A DNA stretch of 64,000 nucleotides from Agromyces ramosus (GCF_004216665.1 NZ_SGWY01000001.1:248001-312000); one strand, 5' to 3'. Numbered from the stretch's first letter, positions 40,848 through 50,227 are shown. Numbers and translations: made by a program. Notes: generated by a model from the letters alone, not told the origin.

Positions 40848-40897
40848 GGCTCGGGCCCGGCGGGGGCCCTCTTCCCGCCATCGAGAAGGAGACCTCA

Positions 40898-42223
40898 ATG
40901 AGCGAGAACGCCGCCGACTGGCGCTTCGAGACGAAGCAGGTGCACTCAGGCGCCGCACCCGACCCGGTGACGCACGCCCGGGCCACCCCGATCTACCAGA
41001 CCACGTCCTACGTCTTCGACAACGCCCAGCACGCGCAGAACCTGTTCGCGCTCGCCGAGTTCGGCAACATCTACACGCGCATCATGAACCCGACCCAGGC
41101 GGTCGTCGAGGAGCGCCTCGCCGCCCTCGAGGGGGGCACCGGCGCCCTGCTCGTCGCCTCCGGCCAGGCGGCCGAGACGTTCGCGGTGCTGAACATCGCG
41201 CAGGCCGGCGACCACATCGTCTCGTCGTCGTCGATCTACGGCGGCACGTACAACCTCTTCAAGTACACGCTCGCGAAGCTCGGCATCGAGACCACGTTCG
41301 TCGAGAACCAGGACGACGCCGACGAGTGGCGCCGCGCGGTGCGTCCGAACACGAAGCTGTTCTTCGCCGAGACGATCGGCAACCCGAAGATCAACATCCT
41401 CGACATCGAGCTCGTCTCGGGCATCGCGCACGAGGCGGGGATCCCGCTGATCGTCGACAACACGATCGCGACGCCGTACCTCATCCGCCCGTTCGAGCAC
41501 GGCGCCGACATCGTCATCCACTCGGCCACCAAGTTCCTCGGCGGCCACGGCACGGTCATCGGCGGCGTCATCGTCGACGGCGGCACGTTCGAGTGGTCGA
41601 AGAACGTCGAGAAGTTCCCCGGCCTCACCGAGCCCGACCCGTCGTACCACGGCGCGAGCTACACGGCCGCGGTCGGCGACGGCCTCGCGTACGTGATCAA
41701 GGCGCGCGTCCAGCTGCTGCGCGACCTCGGGGCCGCCATCGCGCCGAACAACGCCTGGCTCCTGATCCAGGGCATCGAGACGCTCTCGCTCCGCATCGAG
41801 CGCCACGTGCAGAACGCACAGGAGATCGCGGAGTGGCTCGACAACCACCCCGACGTCGCGAGCGTGAACTACTCGGGCCTGCCGTCGAGCCCGTGGTACG
41901 CGGCGGCGAACAAGTACGCCCCGAAGGGCGTCGGCGCGGTGCTGTCGTTCGAGCTCAAGGGCGGCGTCGACGCCGGCCGGGCCCTCGTCGACAACCTGCA
42001 GCTGTTCAGCCACCTCGCCAACATCGGCGACGTGCGGTCGCTCGTGATCCACCCGGCGTCGACGACGCACTCGCAGCTCACGCCCGAGCAGCAGCTCACG
42101 ACCGGTGTCACGCCCGGTCTCGTGCGGCTCTCGGTTGGCATCGAGAACGTCGACGACCTGAAGGCCGACCTCGAGGCGGGCCTCGCCGCCGCGCGCGCCG
42201 CCACGGAGGCCGCGCGCGTCTGA
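40898..42223 (+). CDS. metY: O-acetylhomoserine sulfhydrylase / aminocarboxypropyltransferase
   Basis: MetY makes homocysteine directly from O-acetylhomoserine and sulfide using pyridoxal phosphate. The 441-residue protein has the cofactor lysine in [24 protein letters not shown] and the [12 protein letters not shown] segment. It acts after MetX, which lies just downstream and supplies the substrate, and can draw sulfide from the same pool as CysK. A strong hairpin separates it from metX. Confidence 0.95.
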   Translation: MSENAADWRFETKQVHSGAAPDPVTHARATPIYQTTSYVFDNAQHAQNLFALAEFGNIYTRIMNPTQAVVEERLAALEGGTGALLVASGQAAETFAVLNIAQAGDHIVSSSSIYGGTYNLFKYTLAKLGIETTFVENQDDADEWRRAVRPNTKLFFAETIGNPKINILDIELVSGIAHEAGIPLIVDNTIATPYLIRPFEHGADIVIHSATKFLGGHGTVIGGVIVDGGTFEWSKNVEKFPGLTEPDPSYHGASYTAAVGDGLAYVIKARVQLLRDLGAAIAPNNAWLLIQGIETLSLRIERHVQNAQEIAEWLDNHPDVASVNYSGLPSSPWYAAANKYAPKGVGAVLSFELKGGVDAGRALVDNLQLFSHLANIGDVRSLVIHPASTTHSQLTPEQQLTTGVTPGLVRLSVGIENVDDLKADLEAGLAAARAATEAARV

Positions 42224-42236
42224 GACCCTGACGCAC

Positions 42237-42279
42237 ACGACGGATGCCGCGGGCCGCACGGGCTCGCGGCATCCGTCGT
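42237..42279. terminator. Terminator between metY and metX
   Basis: A perfect 15-base stem (42237-42251 with 42265-42279) around 13 bases, made from the ACGACGGATGCCGCG word, 14 bases after the metY stop. Confidence 0.8.
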
Positions 42280-42329
42280 CATCGGGCCGACACCGGCGTA
42301 ACAAACGCGTGCTGGCGCGCAGGGTTCGG

Positions 42330-42335
42330 GAGAAT
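42330..42335 (+). promoter_or_regulatory. Leaderless -10 box of metX
   Basis: GAGAAT ends six bases before the metX ATG at 42342, and lies 50 bases downstream of the metY terminator. The same GAGAAT-N6 start arrangement recurs at the MFS gene. Confidence 0.45.
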
Positions 42336-42341
42336 CGGGAC

Positions 42342-43547
42342 ATGGACTGGCAGACCACCGCCGACGCGGTGCCCGCGGGCATCGTCTCGGAGGCGCGCGC
42401 GCAGGCCCTGCAGGGCCGGGCGCCGGCGACGGGGGCCTGGCGCGAGGGCGACCCGGTGGGCGACCGCCGGTTCGTGGCGATCGGCGACGTGCCGCTCGAT
42501 TCTGGAGCGACGCTGCCGCGCGCGCACATCGCCTACGAGACGTGGGGTACGCCGTCCCCTCGCGGCGACAACGTGGTGCTGGTGCTGCACGCCCTCACGG
42601 GCGACAGCCACGTCATCGGCCCCGCCGGTCCGGCGCATCCCAGCGCGGGCTGGTGGCCGGGGGTCGTGGGCCCCGGGCTCGCGATCGACACCGACCGGTA
42701 CTTCGTGGTCGCCCCCAACGTGCTCGGCGGATGCCAGGGGTCGACCGGTCCCGCGTCGCTCGCCCCCGACGGGGTGGAGTGGGGCACGCGGTTCCCCTTC
42801 CTCACGATCCGCGACCAGGTGCGGGCGCAGCTCGCGTTCGCCGGGGCGATCGGGATCGACCGCATCGCGGCCGTGGTCGGGGGCTCGATGGGGGCGATGC
42901 ACGTGCTCGAGTGGGCGATCATGGCGCCCGACGCGGTCGACCGCATCGCGGTGCTCGCCGCCCCGGCCGCGGCGACCGCCGACCAGGTCGCGCTCAACTC
43001 GGTGCAGATCGAGGCGATCCGCAGCGACCCCGCCTTCCGGGGCGGCGACTACTACGACGCGCCCGACGGCGAGGGTCCCACCCGCGGCCTCGCCCTCGCG
43101 CGCCGCATGGCGATGCTCAACTACCGCACGGCGACCGAGCTCAACGCGCGCTTCGAGCGCAGCTGGCAGTCGGACCTCGACCCGCTGGGCGGGGGCGGCC
43201 GGTTCGCCGTCGAGTCGTACCTCGACTTCCACGGCAACCGGTTCACGCGACGCTTCGACGCGAACAGCTACATCGTGCTCACCGAGGCGATGAACTCCCA
43301 CGACATCGGGCGAGGACGCGGGGGCGTGGGTGCGGCGCTCGCGGGGATCCGGGCGAAGAGCCTCGTGCTCGGCATCGACAGCGACCGCTACTTCTCCCTC
43401 GACGGCCAGGAGGAGGTGGCCGCCGGCCTCGCCGGGAGCGTGCACGGGGAGCGCCCCGTGCTCGTGCACTCGGAGTACGGGCACGACGCGTTCCTCATCG
43501 AGCACGCCGTCGTCGGCGCCGCCCTGCGCGCCCTCCTCGACGCCTGA
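42342..43547 (+). CDS. metX: Homoserine O-acetyltransferase
   Basis: MetX acetylates homoserine from acetyl-CoA. The 401-residue alpha/beta hydrolase has the nucleophile Ser182 in VVGGSMGAMH, the LGGCQGSTGP loop, and the catalytic Asp/His region (LGIDSDRYF and SEYGHDAFLIE). It is paired with metY and uses the homoserine made by hom. The ATG at 42342 is preferred over an upstream start because a GAGAAT box precedes it by six bases. Confidence 0.95.
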   Translation: MDWQTTADAVPAGIVSEARAQALQGRAPATGAWREGDPVGDRRFVAIGDVPLDSGATLPRAHIAYETWGTPSPRGDNVVLVLHALTGDSHVIGPAGPAHPSAGWWPGVVGPGLAIDTDRYFVVAPNVLGGCQGSTGPASLAPDGVEWGTRFPFLTIRDQVRAQLAFAGAIGIDRIAAVVGGSMGAMHVLEWAIMAPDAVDRIAVLAAPAAATADQVALNSVQIEAIRSDPAFRGGDYYDAPDGEGPTRGLALARRMAMLNYRTATELNARFERSWQSDLDPLGGGGRFAVESYLDFHGNRFTRRFDANSYIVLTEAMNSHDIGRGRGGVGAALAGIRAKSLVLGIDSDRYFSLDGQEEVAAGLAGSVHGERPVLVHSEYGHDAFLIEHAVVGAALRALLDA

Positions 43548-43604
43548 GGGCGCGCCCCGCCGGCGCCGCCGCGGACGGCGCACGCGTCGCCGGGCCGACT
43601 CCGC

Positions 43605-43610
43605 TACAGT
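43605..43610 (+). promoter_or_regulatory. -10 box upstream of the histidine kinase
   Basis: TACAGT lies five bases before an in-frame ATG at 43616 and about 50 bases before the chosen GTG at 43664. Confidence 0.4.
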
Positions 43611-43663
43611 TTCGAATGGCGGCACCCGTGTGCCGAGGGTGCCCGACCCTGCGAGGGGGTGGC

Positions 43664-44827
43664 GTGAAGCGCATCCACAAGGAACGCGACCGGCTCCTGC
43701 GACGCCTGGCGCGCGTCACGGGATTCGTCGGCGCGGCCGGCGCGCTGATCTGCCTGCTCGTTCCCGGGGCGGCGACGCCGCTGGAGCTCGCCGTCGGCTC
43801 GGTGCTCTGCGCGATCGTCGCCGTGCTCGTCGGCCTGCACACCGCTCGCGGCGCCCTGCTCCCGGCGTTCGGCGTCGTCGCGGGCTCGATGGCGATCATG
43901 GTGATGCTCGGCACCGCGTCCGTGATCGACGCCGCGACCACGACCGCGATGGCGGTCCTCGGCGGGGTCGCCTCCGCGTCGGTCGCGATCTCGCTCGTGG
44001 TGCACCGTCGTGGGCGGCTGCTCGTGACCGCGCTCGCGGCGATCGTGCTCGGCATGATCTGGATCGTCGCCGCGCGGTCGCACGACCTGCGTGCGGTGGC
44101 GGTGGCGACGGCCGCCGGGTGGGCCGCGTGCGGGGTGCTCGGGGCGTGGATCGACCGCGCCATCCGGCTCGCCGCCGACCGCATCGACGAGGTCGGGCGC
44201 GCGCACGAGGCCGAGCGCCTCGCGAGCGAGCTCGAGGCCCAGCAGCGACAGGACGCCCGCGTGCTGCACGACACGGTGCTCGCCACGCTCTCGCTCCTCG
44301 CGCACTCCGGCGTCGGCGTCGGCCCGACGGCGCTGCGACAGCAGGCCGGCGACGACGCCCGCCTCCTGCGGCAGCTCCGCCTCGGCGCGCCCCTCGACGC
44401 CGGCTCGACCACGATCTTCTCCCCCGAGGCCGACAACGACGACGACGCACTGAGCACCACCTTCGAGTCGGTGCGGCAACGATTCGCCCGCATGGGACTG
44501 GCGGTCAACTGGCATGGTGCGGGCCAACTGGCCCTTCCCCGCGAGACCCTCGACGCGCTGCTCGGCGCCCTCGGCGAGTGCCTCGAGAACGTCCGCAGGC
44601 ACTCCGGGGTGAGCGAGGCGGATGTCACGGTGACGGACGACGACCGCACCGTGCGCGCCATGGTCACCGATGCCGGGAGCGGGTTCGAGCCCGAGACCGT
44701 CGACGGGGCGCGACTGGGGTACGCGGAGTCCGTGGTCGGCCGGCTGCACACGGTGGGCGGGCGCGCCCGCATCTTCTCCTCGCCCGGCTCGGGCACCACC
44801 GTCATGCTCGAGGTGCCGAAGCCATGA
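43664..44827 (+). CDS. NarL-type sensor histidine kinase
   Basis: This 387-residue protein has five or so transmembrane helices in its first half (VTGFVGAAGALICLLVPG and others). The cytoplasmic half has a linker coiled coil (EVGRAHEAERLASELEAQQRQ, parts), a phosphoacceptor-like His in ARVLHDTVLATLSLLAH, and an ATPase domain with N-box ECLENVRRHSG and G-box DAGSGFEP. The GTG at 43664 has GAGGGGG before it; a leaderless ATG at 43616 would add 16 residues. The stop overlaps the next gene (ATGA), and a LuxR-type regulator follows, so the three form a signalling unit. Confidence 0.85.
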   Translation: MKRIHKERDRLLRRLARVTGFVGAAGALICLLVPGAATPLELAVGSVLCAIVAVLVGLHTARGALLPAFGVVAGSMAIMVMLGTASVIDAATTTAMAVLGGVASASVAISLVVHRRGRLLVTALAAIVLGMIWIVAARSHDLRAVAVATAAGWAACGVLGAWIDRAIRLAADRIDEVGRAHEAERLASELEAQQRQDARVLHDTVLATLSLLAHSGVGVGPTALRQQAGDDARLLRQLRLGAPLDAGSTTIFSPEADNDDDALSTTFESVRQRFARMGLAVNWHGAGQLALPRETLDALLGALGECLENVRRHSGVSEADVTVTDDDRTVRAMVTDAGSGFEPETVDGARLGYAESVVGRLHTVGGRARIFSSPGSGTTVMLEVPKP

Positions 44828-46092
44828 GCGATCACGCACCCGACGCCGGCGGCCGCGCCGACCACCAGTTCCGGCGACCGGCCCGTTCGGCCCGCACCGT
44901 GCGCGCCGCCGGCGACGTCCGCGAGAGCCACGGCGGACGCCGCCTCGCCACCGGGATCACGATCGCCGCGGTCCTCATCGTGCTCGCGCATCTCGTGCAC
45001 GCCGTCGCGCAGGCTCCCTACGTGCTGACGGGGCGCGGACCCTGGCCGGCGTGGATCGCGCTCGGCGTGGTCCTGGCCGTCGGCGTGATCTCGCGGCTCG
45101 TGTCACGCGTGCTGCCCGACTGGCTGTACCTCGTGCTCCTCGCCGGGCTCGCCGTGCCGCTCTGGCTCGACGTGAGCGCCACGGCCGGCCAGCTCGACCG
45201 CGGCGTCACGCCGACCGCCGCCGCCGCGGCCGGAGCCGTGCTCATGCCCGTCGCCGCGATCCGCGGCAGTCGCGTCCCGCTCGTCGCCGCCTCGGTCATC
45301 GCCGCCGTGCTCGCGACGGAGGCGCTGCTCCAGGCCACGTCGGCGGGGCTGTTCGTGGTGCCGGGTGTCGCCGTGGCGGCGACCGCGGTGTTCCCGGTGC
45401 TGCTCGCGACCCTCGCCATCAGCGGATTCCGCCGGCTCGTCGGGCGCGAGCTCGACCTCTCCCTCGTGCAGAGCACCGTGGGCACCGCACGCACCGCCGT
45501 CGGCATGCGCGCGTCCGAGGAGCTCGCGCAACTCGACTTCGACGCCGAGACGCTGCTCGACGACGTCGGATCGGGCCGCATCATGATCCCGTTGCCGCCC
45601 GACGCCGCCGAGCTCGCCGGGTCGCTCGCGGCCCGCCTGCGCGTCCGCCTCATCGAAGGGCGGACCGACACCTGGCTGCGACACGCGGTGACGGAGTCGG
45701 CCTATCTCAGCCACCGGGTCGTGCTCGACGACCCCCTCGGCTCCGCCGGACTGCTCTCCCAGGAGCAGCGCGACGGGCTGCTCCTCGCGCTCTGGCTCCT
45801 CGTCGCCGAGCCGCCGAAGGGCGCCGGACCGCCGCTCCAGGTGCACGTCGCGTGCCGCGAGCGGGCGGACGAGACCGATCCGGATGCCGGATTCGACATG
45901 ATGATCGACGTGTCGGGCGTTGCACGACGCCGTGTGGACCCCGCGACGTGGGACGCTATCGGTAGTGTCGGAAGCCACAACGTGGTGACGGGGGCCGATG
46001 GTTTCCGGATCGACATCGCCTGCCGGGTCGCCCCGAACATCCACGCAGGCAGCCCATCGGCCCGTGGGGCCGCTCGATCGAGGGGAAGCTGA
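44824..46092 (+). CDS. Multi-span membrane protein, companion of the histidine kinase
   Basis: This 422-residue protein has several helices (about 43-210, starting ATGITIAAVLIVLAHLVHAVAQ in parts) and a cytoplasmic half of about 210 residues. The layout mirrors the upstream sensor kinase, but I see no phosphoacceptor motif, N-box or GxG ATP motifs. It may be a kinase-like partner that has lost catalysis. The ATG at 44824 overlaps the kinase stop, and its TGA touches the ATG of the response regulator (TGAATG). No family is assigned. Confidence 0.7.
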   Translation: MSDHAPDAGGRADHQFRRPARSARTVRAAGDVRESHGGRRLATGITIAAVLIVLAHLVHAVAQAPYVLTGRGPWPAWIALGVVLAVGVISRLVSRVLPDWLYLVLLAGLAVPLWLDVSATAGQLDRGVTPTAAAAAGAVLMPVAAIRGSRVPLVAASVIAAVLATEALLQATSAGLFVVPGVAVAATAVFPVLLATLAISGFRRLVGRELDLSLVQSTVGTARTAVGMRASEELAQLDFDAETLLDDVGSGRIMIPLPPDAAELAGSLAARLRVRLIEGRTDTWLRHAVTESAYLSHRVVLDDPLGSAGLLSQEQRDGLLLALWLLVAEPPKGAGPPLQVHVACRERADETDPDAGFDMMIDVSGVARRRVDPATWDAIGSVGSHNVVTGADGFRIDIACRVAPNIHAGSPSARGAARSRGS

Positions 46093-46743
46093 ATGGCTGA
46101 GACCGATTCACCGATACGGCTCGCGATCGTCGACGATCACCGGATGCTGCTCGGTGCCCTCTCCGAGTGGCTTCGCGGCGCGGCATCCGACATCGAGCTC
46201 GTGGTGGCCGTGCCGTCCTGGTCCGAACTGCTTGCGCATCGCGAGTTCCCGGTCGACGTGGTCCTCCTCGACCTCGACCTGCGCGACAACATCCCGATCT
46301 CGCTCAAGCTTTCGATGCTGAAGACGGCCGGCGTGCAGACCATGCTCATGAGCACGTACTCCGAGCCCGCGGTGGTGCGCGAGGCGCTCGGTTCCGGCGC
46401 GCTCGGCTACCTCGTCAAGTCGGAGCCCGTCGAGAACATCATCGAGGCGATCCGCGCCGCGCGCGTGGGCAACTCGTACCTCACGCCCGAGCTCGAGGAC
46501 GCGCTCGCCGACGACGGCGCCGTGCCGAAGCTCTCCGCGCAGGAGCGCCGCGTGATGGCGCTCTACGGCGCCGGCCAGCCCGTGAAGGCCGTGGCCTTCC
46601 AGCTCGGGATCTCCGAGGAGACGGCCAAGAGCTACCTCAAGCGCATCCGCGAGAAGTACCGGGTCGCCGGCTTCGACGTGGGCACCAAGGTCGCCCTGCG
46701 CAAGCGGGCGATCCTCGACGGGATCCTGCTGCAGTCCGACTGA
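46093..46743 (+). CDS. LuxR/NarL-family response regulator
   Basis: This 216-residue protein has a receiver domain (phosphorylatable Asp in LLDLDLRDN, conserved Lys in GYLVKS) and a C-terminal DNA-binding domain (LSAQERRVMALYGAGQPVKAVAFQLGISEETAKSYLKRIREKY, in parts). It should be phosphorylated by the kinase upstream. GAGGGGAAG serves as ribosome site. The target genes are unknown. Confidence 0.92.
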   Translation: MAETDSPIRLAIVDDHRMLLGALSEWLRGAASDIELVVAVPSWSELLAHREFPVDVVLLDLDLRDNIPISLKLSMLKTAGVQTMLMSTYSEPAVVREALGSGALGYLVKSEPVENIIEAIRAARVGNSYLTPELEDALADDGAVPKLSAQERRVMALYGAGQPVKAVAFQLGISEETAKSYLKRIREKYRVAGFDVGTKVALRKRAILDGILLQSD

Positions 46744-46756
46744 GCGGATGCCGCGG

Positions 46757-46771
46757 CCGGGCGTCGCCCGG
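46757..46771. terminator. Short hairpin between response regulator and MFS gene
   Basis: CCGGGC pairs with GCCCGG around a three-base loop, between the convergent response-regulator and MFS genes. Confidence 0.4.
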
Positions 46772-46785
46772 GGCGAACCCTCCGG

Positions 46786-48060
46786 CTACGGCTCGACGAC
46801 CTCGACCGCACCCGTGGCGTACGGCACGACCACGCCGCGCCGGCCGCGCGAGCGGTCGAGTGCGAACGAGGCGAGCGTGAGCAGCACGCCCGCGATGGTG
46901 AGCACGAGGCCGATCCAGATCGGGGCGACGTACCCGAGGCCGCCGGCGATCGCGAGGCCGCCGAGCAGGGCGCCGAGGCTGTTGCCGATGTTGAGTGCCG
47001 AGTGGTTGAGGGCGGCCGCGATCGACTGGCTGTCGCGGGCGACATCCATGAGCCGGGCCTGGATGGTGGGCGACAGGGCCGCGGAGGACGCGCCCACCAG
47101 GAAGACCCCGGTGAACAGCCCGACGGGGTTCGCCACGGTGAAGCCGAGCAGCACGAGCGCCGCGGCGAGCACGGCGAAGAACACGTACATGCTGCGGCGC
47201 ACGCTCCAGTCGGCCAGTCGCCCGCCCACGAGGTTGCCGATCGTCATGCCGAGGCCGAACACGATGAGCACCACCGGCACCATGGCGGGAGGAAGCCCGG
47301 TCACCTCGGTCGCCAGTGGCGCGACGTAGCTGTACACCGCGAACAGGCCGCCGAAGCCGATCGCCCCCATCCCGAGCGCGAACCACACCTGGGCGCGGCC
47401 GAACGCGCGGAGCTCGCGCTTCATCGTCGCGTACGGGTCGCCCGCCTGCCACGGCACGGCGAGCGCGACGGCGACGAAGGTGAGGGCGAAGATACCCGCG
47501 ACGGCGAGGTACGCGACCCGCCAGCCCGCGGCCTGGCCGAGCCAGGTGATCGCCGGAACGCCCACGACGTTCGCGATCGTGAGGCCCGACAGCACCAACG
47601 CGACGCCTCGGGCTCGCTTGCCCGGACCCATGAGGCTGGCGGCCACGAGGGAGGCGATGCCGAAGTAGGCGCCGTGCGGAACGGCGGCGAGGAATCGTGC
47701 GACGAGCACGAGCTCGAAGGTCGGCAGGAGCGCAGAGGCGACCGTGCCGAGCGTGAACGCCGTGAGCAGGGCGAGCAGGAGTCGCTTGCGGGGCCACCGC
47801 GCCGCGGCCGCGGCGATCGTGGGCGCACCGACGACGACCCCGAGCGCGTACGCCGAGATGATCCACCCGGCCGCCGCGTTGGCCTCCTCGGGCGACTGCG
47901 CGTAGACGCCGGGCAGCAGGTCCTGGGCGATGTTCGGCAGCAGCCCCATGGCCACGAACTCGGTCGAGCCGATGCCGAAGCCGCCGAGGGCGAGTGCCAG
48001 CAGCGCGAAACGGATACGGGCCGGCGACAACGTCGTCGGCCCGTCTGGGAGGTGGGTCAC
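46786..48060 (-). CDS. MFS transporter, AraJ/DHA1-like
   Basis: This 424-residue protein has twelve predicted helices and the MFS signatures in the first half (LLPNIAQDL, GAPTIAAAAARWPRKRLL). It resembles the AraJ/PbuE/Bcr group of drug or sugar efflux carriers. The GTG at 48060 follows a GAGAAT box by six bases, so it is probably leaderless; a start further upstream at 48096 would extend the protein by 12 residues. A 14-base palindrome just upstream of the -10 (48080-48093) suggests a dimeric repressor. Convergent with the response regulator. Confidence 0.85.
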   Translation of the reverse strand: MTHLPDGPTTLSPARIRFALLALALGGFGIGSTEFVAMGLLPNIAQDLLPGVYAQSPEEANAAAGWIISAYALGVVVGAPTIAAAAARWPRKRLLLALLTAFTLGTVASALLPTFELVLVARFLAAVPHGAYFGIASLVAASLMGPGKRARGVALVLSGLTIANVVGVPAITWLGQAAGWRVAYLAVAGIFALTFVAVALAVPWQAGDPYATMKRELRAFGRAQVWFALGMGAIGFGGLFAVYSYVAPLATEVTGLPPAMVPVVLIVFGLGMTIGNLVGGRLADWSVRRSMYVFFAVLAAALVLLGFTVANPVGLFTGVFLVGASSAALSPTIQARLMDVARDSQSIAAALNHSALNIGNSLGALLGGLAIAGGLGYVAPIWIGLVLTIAGVLLTLASFALDRSRGRRGVVVPYATGAVEVVEP

Positions 48061-48066
48061 CCGTCG

Positions 48067-48093
48067 ATTCTCGCACGAATCGAATCGATTCGA
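48067..48093 (-). promoter_or_regulatory. MFS promoter with 14-base palindromic operator
   Basis: GAGAAT (48067-48072) ends six bases before the GTG. The perfect palindrome TCGAATCGATTCGA (48080-48093) lies in the -20 to -33 region and is well placed to block RNA polymerase. No regulator gene is adjacent. Confidence 0.5.
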
Positions 48094-48133
48094 CAAGCGG
48101 ATGCCGCGGCGCCCGCACGGCTCGCGAGCACGC

Positions 48134-48502
48134 CTAGTCGCAGCGGGGCACGTCGAGCACGTCGCAGCGCACGATCTCCTCGCCGAGCGCGATGCCGATC
48201 ACGAGGAACGCGCTGACGAGCGCGAGCGCCACCAGCACATTGACGATGGGGACGCTCCGTCGCCCATCGACGTCGGCCGACCGCAGCGGGCGAAGCGCCA
48301 CCACCGCGCCCACCGGGAGGAGGAACAGCACGACGGCGAGCAGCGGGATCTCCATGGGCCCCGTGTGCACGCCGGGCCGGATCACGGAGAGGTACGGCTC
48401 GACCCGCAGCGCCACCACCGCGTTCAGCAGCAGGAACGGCACGGCGAACGCGAGGCCGGCGGCCGCGGACCAGTCCGCGACGGCGGCCCTGAATGCGCGC
48501 AC
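48134..48502 (-). CDS. Small membrane protein of unknown function
   Basis: This 122-residue protein has three hydrophobic segments (GLAFAVPFLLLNAVVALR, MEIPLLAVVLFLLPVGAVVAL and VPIVNVLVALALVSAFLVIGIALG, the latter split) and a short C-terminus with two cysteines (RCDVLDVPRCD). The GTG at 48502 was chosen because GAGGGAG lies five bases upstream; a longer form starting near 48529 is possible. It lies between an MFS gene and the MTH1187-like gene. No family assigned. Confidence 0.6.
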   Translation of the reverse strand: MRAFRAAVADWSAAAGLAFAVPFLLLNAVVALRVEPYLSVIRPGVHTGPMEIPLLAVVLFLLPVGAVVALRPLRSADVDGRRSVPIVNVLVALALVSAFLVIGIALGEEIVRCDVLDVPRCD

Positions 48503-48574
48503 GGCGACTCCCTCGAGCTGACGGACCACTCCATGGTCCTCCCGCACGCATCGGGGCGCAATCACCCCGTGCGC

Positions 48575-48895
48575 CTACGCGACGCCGCCGCCCGCCTCGT
48601 CGATCGCGGTCTCCAGTCGCTCGACCTTCGCGTCGAGCTCGCCCGAGTAGCCCGGTCGGATGTCCGCCTTCAGCACGAGCGACACCCTCGATCCGTACTC
48701 GCCGGCGGCCTCCGTCGCACGGCGGACGACGTCGAAGACCTCGTCCCACTCGCCCTCGAGCTCGGTGAACATCGAGGTCGTCCGGTTCGGGAGTCCCGAC
48801 TCCCGCACGATCCTCACGGCCGCCGCGACGGCGTCGTGCACCGACCCGTCCGCCCGTCCGGTGCCGCTCGGCGCGACGGAGAATGCCACCAGCAT
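48575..48895 (-). CDS. MTH1187/YkoF-family thiamine-binding-like protein
   Basis: This 106-residue protein has the family opening MLVAFSVAPSGTG and a pair of conserved features, the TTSMFTELEGEWDEVFDVVRRA stretch (in parts). Structures of relatives bind thiamine or other small molecules; the role in vivo is uncertain. GGTTGGAG serves as ribosome site for the ATG at 48895. It is on the same strand as the GT87 gene, 21 bases downstream, so they are likely co-transcribed. Confidence 0.8.
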   Translation of the reverse strand: MLVAFSVAPSGTGRADGSVHDAVAAAVRIVRESGLPNRTTSMFTELEGEWDEVFDVVRRATEAAGEYGSRVSLVLKADIRPGYSGELDAKVERLETAIDEAGGGVA

Positions 48896-48916
48896 GTCGA
48901 CTCCAACCTCGAGGTC

Positions 48917-50215
48917 CTATTCTCGCGCCGATCGCTCCGGCGCCGATGCCCGGTCGAGGCCGGCGACCCCCCGGACGGTCCCAGCCCGCCACACCGCGCG
49001 GATCCCCCACGCCAGGAGCGCCGCGAGCAGCGCGGCCTTGACCGTGACCAGCAGCACGAACGCCGGATGCGCGACGAGCAGCCACCCGTACAGGTAGGGG
49101 TACAGCACGTGCGTGAGCAGCGCGATCGCGGCCGCGAGCAGCGCCGGCACGAGGTACCGTCGCGGCCACAGCGCGAGTCCGAGGATGATCGGCGCCGCGA
49201 GCCAGGTCGCGAACTGCGGCGAGCCCACCTTGTTCGCCAGCATGAGCACCACGACGAACGACAGTGCGAGCGGGGGGAGCAGGCGTCCGAAGGCCGCTCC
49301 GCGCCGCACCGCCCGGATGCCGAGGAGGAGGACGACCCCCACGCCCACCGCCATCACCGGCGTCGTGAGGGCCGCCGCGGCATCCGCGCCCGGACCCGAG
49401 ATCTGGAATGTGAGGATCTGACGGTCGTAGACGATGTCGACCGCCCGCGAGCCCGCGACCATCTGCCACAGCCACACGGCCGCGATGGGCGCCTCGACCT
49501 GGAGACCGCGGTCCGCCTGTTCGGCGACGAATCCGAGCGCGTTCAGCCACGAGCCGGCGACGAGGCTCACGCCGAGGATCCCCGCGCTCAGCGCGACCGC
49601 GACGATGCTCACGTCCCACCGCTTGCGTGAGGCGATGACCACCGACGCGAGCAGCGCGGCCGGCCACACCTTCACCCACGCGCCGATGGTCAGGAGGGTC
49701 GCGGCGACGCGCGGCCGCCCCGCCGCCCAGAGGAGCCCCGTGAGGGCCAGCGGCACGGTGACCGCGTCGATGCGTCCGAGCGCGATCGGACCGAGCAGTG
49801 CGAGGAACCCCACCCACCACCACGCCGCGATCCGCCTGGTGCGCGACAGCCGCCGATCGCCGAGGAGGATCGCGAACGCCGCTGCGTTCAGGAGCACCAC
49901 GATCGCGAGCCAGGTCTGCCCGTACCACTCGGACCCGAACGCCAGCGAGGCGGCCATCGGCGCGAAGGCGAGGATCGGGTAGACCCACGGGGCGTCGATG
50001 CCCATGCGCACGTAGCCGGCGGCGGCGTTCTCGGCCCAGACGCGGTAGACCCCGGTCACGTCGCCCAGGGGGTAGCCGCGGGCACCGAGGTTCAACCAGA
50101 CGAGCGCGCCGTGCACGATCGCGAACGCGAGCCAGAGGGCGGCACGGCTGCCGAGGAACCGACGGATGCGCCGGCCACGCGACACGGATGCGTCGCGCAG
50201 CTCCCCCACCGTCAT
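48917..50215 (-). CDS. GT87-like (DUF2029) membrane glycosyltransferase
   Basis: This 432-residue protein has about ten or more transmembrane helices. The loop GDVTGVYRVWAENAAAGYVRM after the first helix contains the acidic residue expected for the catalytic site of GT-C enzymes such as the actinobacterial PimE-like mannosyltransferases. It presumably transfers a sugar from a lipid carrier on the outer face of the membrane. TAGGCT (50222-50227) ends six bases before the ATG, giving a leaderless start. Confidence 0.85.
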   Translation of the reverse strand: MTVGELRDASVSRGRRIRRFLGSRAALWLAFAIVHGALVWLNLGARGYPLGDVTGVYRVWAENAAAGYVRMGIDAPWVYPILAFAPMAASLAFGSEWYGQTWLAIVVLLNAAAFAILLGDRRLSRTRRIAAWWWVGFLALLGPIALGRIDAVTVPLALTGLLWAAGRPRVAATLLTIGAWVKVWPAALLASVVIASRKRWDVSIVAVALSAGILGVSLVAGSWLNALGFVAEQADRGLQVEAPIAAVWLWQMVAGSRAVDIVYDRQILTFQISGPGADAAAALTTPVMAVGVGVVLLLGIRAVRRGAAFGRLLPPLALSFVVVLMLANKVGSPQFATWLAAPIILGLALWPRRYLVPALLAAAIALLTHVLYPYLYGWLLVAHPAFVLLVTVKAALLAALLAWGIRAVWRAGTVRGVAGLDRASAPERSARE

Positions 50216-50221
50216 GGCGAG

Positions 50222-50227
50222 AGCCTA
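50222..50227 (-). promoter_or_regulatory. Leaderless -10 box of the GT87 gene
   Basis: TAGGCT on the minus strand ends six bases before the ATG at 50215. Confidence 0.5.

Noticed and set aside
40781..40897. SAM riboswitch or T-box before metY
   Set aside because: No conserved core, long stem set or specifier loop is visible. The promoter and a leader of about 45 bases leave no room for one.
42309..42341. Upstream start of metX giving 11 more residues
   Set aside because: The GAGAAT box and six-base spacing fit a leaderless start at 42342. The upstream part overlaps the promoter.
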